A model generated the notes under the pieces. The model saw only the letters and a list, made by a program, of their open reading frames with translations, made no database searches and was not told the origin of the DNA. A DNA stretch of 35,264 bases from a virus, in IMG/VR virus record IMGVR_UViG_3300042382_000128, positions 1 to 35,264 of that record; one strand, 5' to 3'. Of this stretch, positions 7,809 through 15,879 are shown one piece after another; position 1 is the first letter of the stretch, and every line of letters starts with the position of its first letter. The position numbers and the translations under genes were made by a program.

Positions 7809-8786
7809 TTACGCGTAGCTAGCGTCTGCTGTCAAGTAACCCTGACGTTGACGGTTGCTGCAGGTCAACTGACCATAGGCCAACACGAGGGCGTAACGGG
7901 CGTCAACGCCAGCTACAGTGCCGTTCATGAAGTCTGTGGTGGTGAACCAGTAACCATTCAAGCCGGTGAGCTTGAGGTACTTCGTATTAAGGAAGTACAT
8001 CGGCGCATCGGATGTGTCAACTGCCAATTCAAGGTCAAACACAATTGGTGTCTGCTTGAACATCAAGTTTTGGAAACCAGCATTTGCCTTAGCAACGTCC
8101 TGGTAACGAACTTGGTTAGTCAACAGTGACTCATACTTCTCGAACAAGCTGGTGTTCGTGATGATAAGGTCAGGAACATCAGAGCCCTTTGAAGCACGGT
8201 TGTATACGTCAGCCATGTTATGAAGTGCAAGTGTTGCACCCATCGTGGTTCCCTGTGTTGGGTTCCACCACTTGGTTCCATCTGGTGATACGTTAGTGTT
8301 AGCATCAATGCCACCGACTACGTTGTTCTGGGTAGCAACTATGTTACCAAGACCATTGAAGTCGCTTCCAGCTGATGCTGAACCATAAAGCTGCTCGTTA
8401 AGAGTTGTCTTAAGCGACATTTCAGCTTGCATGATTTTAGCATTCAACAGTTTGATGATTGCCTCGGTGCCACGGTTCTTTGCTTCTTCAATACCGCTGA
8501 TTGCGATAGAAGCAGCCATCTGCTTCCAGTCGTACTCAGCAGCAGTGATGCCTTCCTGTGGGGTAAGGTCAATTGCATCGTAGCCCTGGTATGTCGAAAC
8601 AGTATCGTTTACTGCGTACATCAATGGTTCTATGATTTGGGTGCCGCCTTCTTCAACACGGACACGTCCGCGCTCATTAAGGTGGTTAAGAAGGACAAGG
8701 TCCTTGAAAATGTTATCAACCAGCGTTGGCTGGTAGTTTTGCAACGTAGTTGATAACAGTGAATTAAAGTCGGGATTACCGGCCAT
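7809..8786 (-). CDS. Major capsid protein
   Basis: 325 residues, the usual size of an HK97-fold phage coat protein. Typical pattern: N-terminal arm, then LVDNIFKDLVLLNHLNERGR (residues 22-41), a GGTQIIEPL segment, the AEYDWKQMAASIAISGIEEAKNRG helix region (about 83-106), and a long spine helix near residues 107-137. The C-terminal part carries a DARYALVLAYGQLTCSNRQRQGY segment. It follows the scaffold gene and precedes the probable decoration gene, as expected. AGGAG lies 8 bases before the ATG. It forms the shell of the head. Confidence 0.85.
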   Translation of the reverse strand: MAGNPDFNSLLSTTLQNYQPTLVDNIFKDLVLLNHLNERGRVRVEEGGTQIIEPLMYAVNDTVSTYQGYDAIDLTPQEGITAAEYDWKQMAASIAISGIEEAKNRGTEAIIKLLNAKIMQAEMSLKTTLNEQLYGSASAGSDFNGLGNIVATQNNVVGGIDANTNVSPDGTKWWNPTQGTTMGATLALHNMADVYNRASKGSDVPDLIITNTSLFEKYESLLTNQVRYQDVAKANAGFQNLMFKQTPIVFDLELAVDTSDAPMYFLNTKYLKLTGLNGYWFTTTDFMNGTVAGVDARYALVLAYGQLTCSNRQRQGYLTADASYA

Positions 8787-8815
8787 GTTAATATCTCCTG
8801 TTTGTTGTTGTTTGG

Positions 8816-9589
8816 TTAATAATTTAACGTCTTCTTAGCCTGTTCAAAGGCCTCAAAGACTGACGTTGGTTTAGCAGCTTTTGGTGCGGCTGAATTTTTG
8901 TTGGCAGAGCCACCAGAAACCACTGATGCTGAACGTTTTGCCTCAACTCTAGATTGTTCTTGTGCTAGTTTCTTCTCTGCCTCGGAGGCTTTAGAATAAA
9001 CTTTATCAAAGGTAATCTGTTTAAAGACTGCCTCTAAATCAGTCGAACCTGTTGCTAGAGCTTTGGCTACGATTTCATCAGCGTTAAAGTCGTCACCATA
9101 TTTGCTTTGCAAAGAATCAATAGTTTTAGCTAACTCATCCATAGCTTTAGATTGCTCGAAAGCCTGAATTCGTTGCTCTAACTGTCGAAGTTGCTGTTCA
9201 GCTGGGTCCATCCATTCATCCTCTTGAGGTTGAGTGGCTACACCGTATTGCTGTTGCAGCAACTGCAAGGTAGCAGCTGGGTCATTTTGCAGAGCTTCTG
9301 CTAATGCACTAGCGTACTGAACTTGTTTTCTTTGTTCGCTGAGTTCCTGTGTCTTACGAGTATAATCCGCTTGACGCTGATACCCAGCTAGAGCCTCCTT
9401 TACTGGAATTACTACTTCTTCGCCATCTACTTGGAGTTTGATGACCTTGTCAGCAATCTCTGTATAGTCGAATAAATCTAATTCTTGTTCTGGAGTTTCT
9501 GCTACGACCTCTGTCACTTCATCAACTTGTCCGTTTGCGGCGGGGTCAACTACGTTTTCAGGGTTAGCAATATTATTATTATCTGTCAT
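8816..9589 (-). CDS. Scaffolding protein
   Basis: 257 residues, acidic at the N-terminus, with long coiled-coil segments (about residues 75-115, 125-165 and 190-215) rich in Gln and Glu. The motif KLQVDGEEVVIPVKEALAGYQRQADYTRKT (residues 50-80) is typical of phage scaffolds. The basic C-terminal tail with a short helix (SVFEAFEQAKKTLNY) is the usual capsid-binding end. It lies between portal and capsid genes. Role: guides procapsid assembly and then leaves the head. No protease motif is seen. Confidence 0.85.
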   Translation of the reverse strand: MTDNNNIANPENVVDPAANGQVDEVTEVVAETPEQELDLFDYTEIADKVIKLQVDGEEVVIPVKEALAGYQRQADYTRKTQELSEQRKQVQYASALAEALQNDPAATLQLLQQQYGVATQPQEDEWMDPAEQQLRQLEQRIQAFEQSKAMDELAKTIDSLQSKYGDDFNADEIVAKALATGSTDLEAVFKQITFDKVYSKASEAEKKLAQEQSRVEAKRSASVVSGGSANKNSAAPKAAKPTSVFEAFEQAKKTLNY

Positions 9590-9668
9590 TGATGGAGTCC
9601 TATCCTTCGTTGGTTATTCCTAATATAAGCATTAAGCCTACACTATAGATATTTTCTTTACCTATCTT

Positions 9669-11660
9669 TTATTGTCCACCCAATAATGCTTGTAGCAGTT
9701 CAGGTGGCAAACCAGCTAATTCAGGTGGCAATTCTTGTGTTGGTGGTGCAGCAGCTTCAGGTGGTAAACCTTGTCCACCTAATAATGCGGCCAATATTTC
9801 TGGTGGTAATCCTTCTATTCCACCTTGTGCTGGTCCAGCTTGTGGCGGACCACCCTGTCCACCCATTAAAGCAGCCATTAATTCAGGAGGTAAACCCTCC
9901 ATGCCACCTTGTTCTGATTCCATTGCTGCCATTTGGTCTGGGGCCATACCTGGTGGCAAACCCTGTCCTTCTAAAGCAGCTTGGTCAGGTGACATTGGCA
10001 TACCTTCTGGTCCTTGCGGTTGTGGAGCTTGTTGCAGGAATGAACCTGGGTCTTTTACTCCAAATCCTTGCGACAATACATATTCTGCCAACTTTGACAA
10101 GTTTACAAGTCCAGCTTGGGCAAATGGTTGCATTGCTGAAACCATCTGAAGTGCCATATCTCTACGGAAAGCTTCATTACGTGGGGCTGTAGAACCTGCT
10201 TCAACATTAAAGTCAAACTCACCAGATATATAATCTTTGTCGAATGTTAGCCAAACTGGAGCAGATTCAGTGCCAATTATTCTTACAGTCTGTTCTCCAG
10301 TTAAAAACTGTTGAGCTAGCATTATAAGATTAGAAGCACATTGTGCTATAGCATTTTCTATTTGTACAAGCTTTTCAGATACTCTAGCGTTACCAGCTTC
10401 AGCAATGATTGATGCTTCGCGGGCGGTACGAGTAGTCTCTGGAATAGAACCACGCTGGTATTCGGACACACCAGACACACGGTCAATATCATTTTGAATT
10501 AAAGTTGACTGATTATAAAATTCAGGTGGGTTAATTAAAGCCGGCATTGGAACAACAACGTTATTTAAGTTCTCACCAGTCTTAACTGGAACGATAACGT
10601 TATCTTCATCTGATGCTAAAGCCTGACGACCATCATCATCAAATGCTGATTCCTGGAACAACCACTTGCGGCTGTAACGCTTTCTGTGCAACATCATTTG
10701 TGTACGAGTTTCGTTTAATTCGTACTGCAGTGGTTCAATTGCTTCGAGTTCTCCCATTGGATAAAAGAATCCAGGAATCTCATAGTTGCGCAACATAAAG
10801 AATGGATGACCAAACACATATGGCATCTTAATTGGTTTAATTAAGAACTTGTCTCCACCTGAGCTAGAAAATACACACATCTCACCAGTATCAATATTAT
10901 AATATTCATAGATGTCGCAATATGCTTCATCTGGATTAGAACCAGCTGCATTTTGTGTTGACATGTTTCCATTATTAACATTTCCATATTTTTGATAAGA
11001 TGATGGACTTAGTTCTTTTCTTGCGGCGGCATCATAACGCTTATCAATCTTTGCATCCCTTAAAGGACGACGAGTACGTTGCGCAATCCAGCGCATGTCA
11101 CTCATGCAAGTAGCATCTGGGTCAACAAACATTTCAAATGGGTCAACGCGCTCTAAGAATGGTCTATCTTCTCTGATGATTGTTTCAGATTCAACATCAT
11201 CAGTTGTCTCTGGGCCGGCAGCTTCATCTGCTGAATATTCAATGTCATCAAGCTTTGCTTCTTCAATAAATCTATAACCAGTTTTAACCCAACCATGACC
11301 AATAATCAAATAGTCTTTTACTGAGCGCTGAAACTCTGGCTGACAACCATAATGCTGCCACCAATAGTTAATAATAGATTCAGTTAAAATAGCTTTATCT
11401 GCATCTTCTGGTCTACGTGGATTAACATTAATCTTTGGACGACCAATAGAAACAGCAGGAGCTAATGTATTAATAGTTGAGAAAGAAATGTTTACAAGAA
11501 GTCTATCGCTAGTTGAATAGCCACGATATTGTTTACCGCGATAAAGGTTAATAAGCCTTTGCCAGAGTTGGTCATAGTTTTCACCTTCGCGCCATCTGCT
11601 GGAGTAATCTATATTTTTTCTATAGCTTGATAATTTATTATAATTTGATTCGCGTGCCAT
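9669..11660 (-). CDS. Portal protein with Pro/Gly/Gln-rich repeat tail
   Basis: 663 residues, within the size range of podovirus-type portals. The core (about residues 20-540) shows portal-like features: an Asn/Tyr-rich N-terminal clip (LSSYRKNIDYSSRWREGENY), KTGYRFIEE, VDPFEMFVDPDATCMSDMRWI, and a GVSEYQRGSIPETTRTARE helix region. The last 110 residues are an unusual low-complexity tail with several LPPE-(L/I)-x-A-L-(L/M)-GGQ units. Portal rings dock terminase and the adaptor and carry DNA in and out. The gene sits upstream of the scaffold, as normal. Confidence 0.88.
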   Translation of the reverse strand: MARESNYNKLSSYRKNIDYSSRWREGENYDQLWQRLINLYRGKQYRGYSTSDRLLVNISFSTINTLAPAVSIGRPKINVNPRRPEDADKAILTESIINYWWQHYGCQPEFQRSVKDYLIIGHGWVKTGYRFIEEAKLDDIEYSADEAAGPETTDDVESETIIREDRPFLERVDPFEMFVDPDATCMSDMRWIAQRTRRPLRDAKIDKRYDAAARKELSPSSYQKYGNVNNGNMSTQNAAGSNPDEAYCDIYEYYNIDTGEMCVFSSSGGDKFLIKPIKMPYVFGHPFFMLRNYEIPGFFYPMGELEAIEPLQYELNETRTQMMLHRKRYSRKWLFQESAFDDDGRQALASDEDNVIVPVKTGENLNNVVVPMPALINPPEFYNQSTLIQNDIDRVSGVSEYQRGSIPETTRTAREASIIAEAGNARVSEKLVQIENAIAQCASNLIMLAQQFLTGEQTVRIIGTESAPVWLTFDKDYISGEFDFNVEAGSTAPRNEAFRRDMALQMVSAMQPFAQAGLVNLSKLAEYVLSQGFGVKDPGSFLQQAPQPQGPEGMPMSPDQAALEGQGLPPGMAPDQMAAMESEQGGMEGLPPELMAALMGGQGGPPQAGPAQGGIEGLPPEILAALLGGQGLPPEAAAPPTQELPPELAGLPPELLQALLGGQ

Positions 11661-11661
11661 A

Positions 11662-11922
11662 TTAACAATCCCACTTCTTTAGTGCCAACGCTTTGCGGGT
11701 TGGTCTTCCTTTTGCATCCTTCATTGGTCCAGGCATGCCACCCATTCTAGCACAGAAGGATTTTCTTCTTGCTGCGGCCTTTGGTGACTTCTTTGCTTGC
11801 TTGGCAGATACTGGCGGCTTAAGATTCATGCCTTCAGCTTTTGCAGATGCGCGACCTTTAGCATTTAATCCACCTTTAGGATTCTTTCCTTCTTTTCTTT
11901 GCCATGCAGGAGTCTTAGCCAT
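11662..11922 (-). CDS. Small basic conserved phage protein
   Basis: 86 residues, very basic, beginning MAKTPAWQRKEGKNPKGGLN and ending SFCARMGGMPGPMKDAKGRPTRKALALKKWDC. I recognise this as a small basic protein common in aquatic phages; no function is established that I can cite. The charge suggests nucleic-acid contact. It is coupled to the upstream 40-residue gene by TAATG at 11920-11924 and is followed by the portal gene with one base between. Confidence 0.8.
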   Translation of the reverse strand: MAKTPAWQRKEGKNPKGGLNAKGRASAKAEGMNLKPPVSAKQAKKSPKAAARRKSFCARMGGMPGPMKDAKGRPTRKALALKKWDC

Positions 11923-12044
11923 TATTTTTTCTTTCTACGAGATACGACAATCTTGCCGTCTTTCTCCATTACTTTCATACCAGCATTTTCAGTATGCTTT
12001 TTTAGTTGACTATATTTTTGTGCAACGGTAAGTTTTTTAGCCAC
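11922..12044 (-). CDS. Tiny basic protein, GTG start
   Basis: 40 residues (VAKKLTVAQKYSQLKKHTEN, then AGMKVMEKDG, ending RRKKK). The GTG start at 12044 overlaps the upstream stop as TAGTG and its own stop overlaps the next start as TAATG, so it sits in a tightly coupled chain. The length is unbroken and the composition matches its small basic neighbours. Function unknown; nucleic-acid binding is plausible from charge. Confidence 0.6.
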   Translation of the reverse strand: MAKKLTVAQKYSQLKKHTENAGMKVMEKDGKIVVSRRKKK

Positions 12045-12214
12045 TACTTACCTTTAGCAGCTCTCATGTTGTCTACAAGATTTGGATAAGGACGTCCTGC
12101 TTTTTTAGCTGCAGCTTTAGCTGATGCCTTTTGTGCTGGAGTAAGTTTCTTAGGTTTACCTAATGACTTAGGACGCGCCTTTTCCCAAACTGGTTTACTT
12201 TTTTTTGCCGCCAT
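12044..12214 (-). CDS. Small basic Lys/Ala-rich protein
   Basis: 56 residues, beginning MAAKKSKPVWEKARPKSLGK and continuing KKLTPAQKASAKAAAKKAGR. The WEKARPKSLGKPKKLT pattern with an Ala/Lys helix resembles small DNA-associated proteins seen in aquatic phages. It lies in the small-gene run between TerL and portal. The stop overlaps the next start (TAGTG). Confidence 0.7.
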   Translation of the reverse strand: MAAKKSKPVWEKARPKSLGKPKKLTPAQKASAKAAAKKAGRPYPNLVDNMRAAKGK

Positions 12215-12290
12215 TTTTCTTCTTCTTTCTAGAAGTATAATTCTTAGTTGTTGTTGAAGGAAGTGCTGGATATTTTGGATTACCTGGCAT
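12195..12290 (-). CDS. Very small basic protein
   Basis: 31 residues (MPGNPKYPALPSTTTKNYTS, then RKKKKNGGKKK). Its ATG overlaps the upstream stop as TAATG and its 3' end overlaps the following gene by 20 bases. It is supported mainly by this coupling and by the basic composition shared with its neighbours. Confidence 0.5.
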   Translation of the reverse strand: MPGNPKYPALPSTTTKNYTSRKKKKNGGKKK

Positions 12291-12688
12291 TATTTAGCGC
12301 TTGCGTAGAAACCGAGGTAAACTGTAACTGTACCTACTACAGAAACAAAAGTTGATGGGTCTGCAAAATACACGCCAAACTCTGCTAATCCAGCAATGCT
12401 ACCTCTAAAGTTTTTATTAAATGCTGATGGGGTTGCACCAGTTACAGTTTCTACTTGAGACACCAATGAAGCATCTTCTGCGTCATTAAGTGACCAAAGA
12501 GCTGGTGATTCCTCGTTAGCTCCTGCACCACCGTAGAATGAAATTTTTCCAATAAAGCCAGCAGGTGCCACAATGGTTACTGCTATTGTGTCATAACCAG
12601 CACAGCCGGTTGGGAACCAGTCAGCTGGAAAGTTATATGCGCCACCTGAACCATCATATGAATAAGTCTTTTGTCTTTGTAATAACAT
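12290..12688 (-). CDS. Hypothetical beta-rich protein, possible head or fibre accessory
   Basis: 132 residues, beta-rich and nearly uncharged, starting MLLQRQKTYSYDGSGGAYNF and ending VTVYLGFYASAK. It resembles small virion accessory domains (decoration- or tail-like) in composition, but no specific family is recognised. It stands between the tiny zinc/basic genes and is coupled downstream by TAATG at 12288-12292. Confidence 0.6.
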   Translation of the reverse strand: MLLQRQKTYSYDGSGGAYNFPADWFPTGCAGYDTIAVTIVAPAGFIGKISFYGGAGANEESPALWSLNDAEDASLVSQVETVTGATPSAFNKNFRGSIAGLAEFGVYFADPSTFVSVVGTVTVYLGFYASAK

Positions 12689-12709
12689 TATTTACCTTTT
12701 GCTTTCTTT

Positions 12710-12880
12710 TTAGTTTTTGTTAATCTTAGCTTCTTCAGCTGCTTTTATTGCTTGGAATTCTTCTTCTGTATAAACAAAGGACTGAGTTTCACACTCATGT
12801 TCTTCAGAACTTGTGAAGGCCGCACATTCAATACAACGATATAACGGACCATACATTGTGTATAGAACATGCTTTGGCAT
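12710..12880 (-). CDS. Small acidic protein with CxxC
   Basis: 56 residues (MPKHVLYTMYGPLYRCIECA..., ending AEEAKINKN). The Cys pair CIEC at residues 16-19 and a further HEC at 28-30 suggest a small metal site. The C-terminal half is an acidic helix. The start overlaps the upstream stop as TAATG. Function unknown. Confidence 0.6.
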   Translation of the reverse strand: MPKHVLYTMYGPLYRCIECAAFTSSEEHECETQSFVYTEEEFQAIKAAEEAKINKN

Positions 12881-12993
12881 TATTTGTTTTTGCCCTTTAA
12901 TTTCTTTTCAGCTTTTTTATAAGCCGCGCCTACTGGGCTTTCAGTAATAGCAATCATTATACCAAATTTTGGTTTAGTTTTATTCTTTTTCAT
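12880..12993 (-). CDS. Very small basic protein
   Basis: 37 residues, beginning MKKNKTKPKFGIMIAITESP and ending KKLKGKNK. It overlaps the 3' end of the upstream membrane-protein gene by 14 bases and its stop overlaps the next start (TAATG). Lys-rich ends flank a short hydrophobic stretch. Supported by its place in the coupled chain. Confidence 0.5.
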   Translation of the reverse strand: MKKNKTKPKFGIMIAITESPVGAAYKKAEKKLKGKNK

Positions 12994-13198
12994 CAATTTT
13001 CTTTCTTCTTGTTTTTGCCATGTGCCACGAAATATGATTATCTAATTTGTCATCAACCTTATCTACCTTACCAGCAACCATCTTTAATAGTTCTCTAGCT
13101 TCAGCATGCTGGCTAGTGTTTTCTTTTCTAAGGCTTTGGACTACAACAACTAGTGGTCCACCAATAACAGCAACCACTACCGGCACTAGCCATTCCAT
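12980..13198 (-). CDS. Small membrane protein with coiled coil (holin/spanin-like candidate)
   Basis: 72 residues. Residues about 3-22 (WLVPVVVAVIGGPLVVVVQS) form one transmembrane helix; the rest is a charged coiled coil (residues 26-55) with the motif DDKLDNHISWHM and a basic end. The single N-terminal helix with cytoplasmic or periplasmic coil is seen in small phage membrane proteins of actinophages and others, some near lysis genes. Here it lies next to TerL, away from the holin at 31682, so a lysis role is only a possibility. TAATG coupling on the upstream side. Confidence 0.65.
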   Translation of the reverse strand: MEWLVPVVVAVIGGPLVVVVQSLRKENTSQHAEARELLKMVAGKVDKVDDKLDNHISWHMAKTRRKKIDEKE

Positions 13199-13413
13199 TA
13201 GATTAGCTCTTTCCTTGTGCTAATTTTTTCAACATTTGGCATCTTTGCATACATATCTTGTGTTTCCTTAATGGTGGAATTATTCCACGAAGATTGCCCA
13301 TATTCAACACCCACAAAGCCAAATCTAATGCCTTTGACGTGACATGCAAAGCAAATCTCACGCTTTAAGTCATTTTCTGATTTTAATTCTTTCGAACAGT
13401 TAGTGCATTGCAT
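13198..13413 (-). CDS. Small zinc-ribbon protein
   Basis: 71 residues. Two CxxC knuckles, CTNC (residues 3-6) and CFAC (21-24), form a probable zinc ribbon. The C-terminal half (YGQSSWNNSTIKETQDMYAKMP...) is unassigned. It is the first small gene after TerL and is coupled to the membrane protein by TAATG. Function unknown. Confidence 0.7.
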   Translation of the reverse strand: MQCTNCSKELKSENDLKREICFACHVKGIRFGFVGVEYGQSSWNNSTIKETQDMYAKMPNVEKISTRKELI

Positions 13414-13440
13414 ATAAGTCCCTATTAATAGAAATTTTCT

Positions 13441-15042
13441 TTACATTGAATCATTATACCAGTTAAACTCGCCTATCGTATATCTTTCTTTTTTGGGAGC
13501 AGGCTTTTGGACTTTGGCGGCAAAGAAGTTTAGAGTACCCCATGGAGCATCAGACTTAGGGCTGTATTCTGGCAGCCAGACATACTTGAGCATCTGGTTG
13601 GCAATGGCTAGGCTCATAACTCTGTCGTCGTGTGGGGAACCATGGGTTGAGCCATTGTCGTCTCGAACAAAGGTTTTAAGTTCAGCAATGGTGTATTCAC
13701 AGCGTATATCTAGGACGCCGTCTCTAATATTAGCGTTTAGTTCATCTACTGCCAGTGGCTTTGTCAATGTTGTTGTGCGCCAACCCAATGTTTCTGTGGC
13801 TTCTGCGTGTCTTTGGTTTAGTCTGCGCTGTCTATAAAGATTATGATAATTAGATTTATTTAAAGCAGTTAGAGTTGTTAAACCGTGGTTATTGGACTCA
13901 ACACCAACCAATGCCTCATTGTAAAAGAATCCAAGGGCATAAAGGACTTCTTCACCAAACCTGTCAGGGTCAACGTGTCCATGCCAGTGGGCTACCACAA
14001 CACCGGACTTAGCATCAATAACATGAGCAGTAGAGTAGTCGCCTCTAGCCAATCCTTCAGCAACGTCAGCACCAATCACGTATCTGGCTCCAGCCTGTGG
14101 AAGCTGCCAAACAGATAACGGTCCACCATCTTGGTCAAACATGTATGAGTTTCTCATGTCTGAAAGTTTTTTATTATGACCCTTTTTAGGAATTGATGTT
14201 TCAAATCTATTTAAAGCGTCAATGTCAAATACTGGTCTGCCAGAACGAATAAAGGCTTCTTCAGGATTTGACGGGTATTCCTGGTGCAACTGCCATGGTG
14301 GTAGTTCTGCAGCTTGCGCGTCATACCAGGCTTGGTCACGACCAGATGCCGACCATGGAAAGAATATGCCTTTAAATCTATTAGTATTATTTTGTGACCC
14401 TTGCCATAATTGAAAGAATATATTGCCTTCACCCTTGGCAGTAGACAGACAGATTACACGACCACCTACGTCTGCAATTGGCTCTATTGATGCCCAGGCT
14501 TCCTCAGGATTGGGCAAAAACGCCATCTCGTCGATTATAGCCAAGTATACCGATTCACCTCTAGCAGGCTCGTTAGCAGATGGCATTGACTCAATTACGG
14601 AATCATTATTAAAAGACATCTTTAAAACGTTATTTTGTAATAATTCAGGACCAGACAATCTCATCCAGTCAGGTATAAATTTATAAATATACTTAGCCTT
14701 TTGTAAAAGCTTTGTAGCTTCACGTTCAGTCTTTGAAAGCATAACTACGAATCTGTCTGGCCAAAAGAAGGTAATCCAGAAGGCATAAGCTGCAGCCAGG
14801 GTGGAGAATCCAATCTGACGTGCTTTAAGAACTATAGTATATCTTTCACCTAGCCATGCTTCAACAGTTTCTTTTTGCGCGTCCCTTAAAACAAAAGGAA
14901 TACGTCCTTGGTTAGGATGTTTAATGAATGCGTAGTTCTCACAAAAAAAAGCAAATGCCTCTGCTAATTCTGCTGGTGTTGCGTCCTCTGGACCACGACA
15001 CTTGCGGAAATTATATTCATTAACTAAATCAGTTAACTGCAT
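13441..15042 (-). CDS. terL: Terminase large subunit
   Basis: 533 residues. ATPase domain: Walker A variant KARQIGFST (residues 73-81), Walker B YLAIIDE (166-172) and coupling motif CLSTAKGEGN (198-207). Nuclease domain of RNase H-like fold: Asp326 in GADVAEG, Glu382 in VGVESNN and Asp472/Asp473 in HDDR. All key residues are present, so the protein should be active. It packages DNA into the head through the portal and cuts it. The start overlaps the sulfotransferase stop (TAATG at 15040-15044). The separation from TerS by 6 kb of fibre genes is unusual. Confidence 0.93.
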   Translation of the reverse strand: MQLTDLVNEYNFRKCRGPEDATPAELAEAFAFFCENYAFIKHPNQGRIPFVLRDAQKETVEAWLGERYTIVLKARQIGFSTLAAAYAFWITFFWPDRFVVMLSKTEREATKLLQKAKYIYKFIPDWMRLSGPELLQNNVLKMSFNNDSVIESMPSANEPARGESVYLAIIDEMAFLPNPEEAWASIEPIADVGGRVICLSTAKGEGNIFFQLWQGSQNNTNRFKGIFFPWSASGRDQAWYDAQAAELPPWQLHQEYPSNPEEAFIRSGRPVFDIDALNRFETSIPKKGHNKKLSDMRNSYMFDQDGGPLSVWQLPQAGARYVIGADVAEGLARGDYSTAHVIDAKSGVVVAHWHGHVDPDRFGEEVLYALGFFYNEALVGVESNNHGLTTLTALNKSNYHNLYRQRRLNQRHAEATETLGWRTTTLTKPLAVDELNANIRDGVLDIRCEYTIAELKTFVRDDNGSTHGSPHDDRVMSLAIANQMLKYVWLPEYSPKSDAPWGTLNFFAAKVQKPAPKKERYTIGEFNWYNDSM

Positions 15043-15857
15043 TAGATGTTTCTCCAGAACTCTAGTCCTGAATAACGTCTTATTGTTTCTGGCAAGAACA
15101 CGTCTTCTGGTCTACGGGAGATTTTTTGTACTGTGGGGCGAATCGTGTGTAAATCCTTGATGCCTGTAAGAGATTCTCTCGAGATGCCTGAGCTGTCAGT
15201 AATGTTTTCAAATTCATGATTGTATTTCTCAATTGCCAAATACTCATATATTTTATTAATCTCTTTCTCTGGGTCAGTTACAAAATTATCGTAGTCAACA
15301 AAGTGGAATAAGTGCCTATATTCTGGAACTAAAGCATTCTTCATAAAATTTAAACTTAAAGAAACATCTTTATCATGTCTCATTAAGAATTCAGCTCTTC
15401 TATCTGCTAATGGTTTATCTGCAAATGTTGTAGCCAATACTTGCTCATCCATTTGGTTTTTTTTAGAATCAGGGTGAGCATTAATAATTGTGTCAAAAGA
15501 AGTTAAAACATCTAACACATTTCTTACTGGACATATTATTTTAACATTCTTAGTAATATATTTAGTTATAACTTCTACACCTGTTGGGCTTGGCCAATTA
15601 AGATTCTTATCAACAATGTACTTGGCTGGCTTGTCTTGGTAAAACGCATGCGGTATAGTTGCAATTACATCGTCTATTGCAGCACTTCTATTGTAATCTA
15701 TATTTTCTAATTCATTATGGCTTTGTGATTGCGTGACCATCATTCTAAACAATGGACTTGCCGGCGATACCCAGATGTCTGGATTCTGATTTAATATTTG
15801 ACTAATAATAGTTGCGCCAGAACGTTGCATTCCAGCCAAGAAAAAGAATTCCTTCAT
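15042..15857 (-). CDS. PAPS-dependent sulfotransferase
   Basis: 271 residues, full length for the family. The 5'-phosphosulphate loop is AGMQRSGATIISQIL (residues 8-22) and the 3'-phosphate site is CPVRNVLDVLTSF (109-121), with the conserved Arg112 and Ser120. Known members move sulphate from PAPS to hydroxyl or amino groups of sugars, lipids or tyrosines. Phage copies are known but their acceptors are mostly unproven. It is placed between the YadA/collagen fibre gene and TerL, in the late block, which suggests a virion or cell-surface acceptor. The acceptor is inference. It requires host PAPS. Confidence 0.88.
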   Translation of the reverse strand: MKEFFFLAGMQRSGATIISQILNQNPDIWVSPASPLFRMMVTQSQSHNELENIDYNRSAAIDDVIATIPHAFYQDKPAKYIVDKNLNWPSPTGVEVITKYITKNVKIICPVRNVLDVLTSFDTIINAHPDSKKNQMDEQVLATTFADKPLADRRAEFLMRHDKDVSLSLNFMKNALVPEYRHLFHFVDYDNFVTDPEKEINKIYEYLAIEKYNHEFENITDSSGISRESLTGIKDLHTIRPTVQKISRRPEDVFLPETIRRYSGLEFWRNI

Positions 15858-15879
15858 TTGTTTTCCTTCGTAAATTTAA

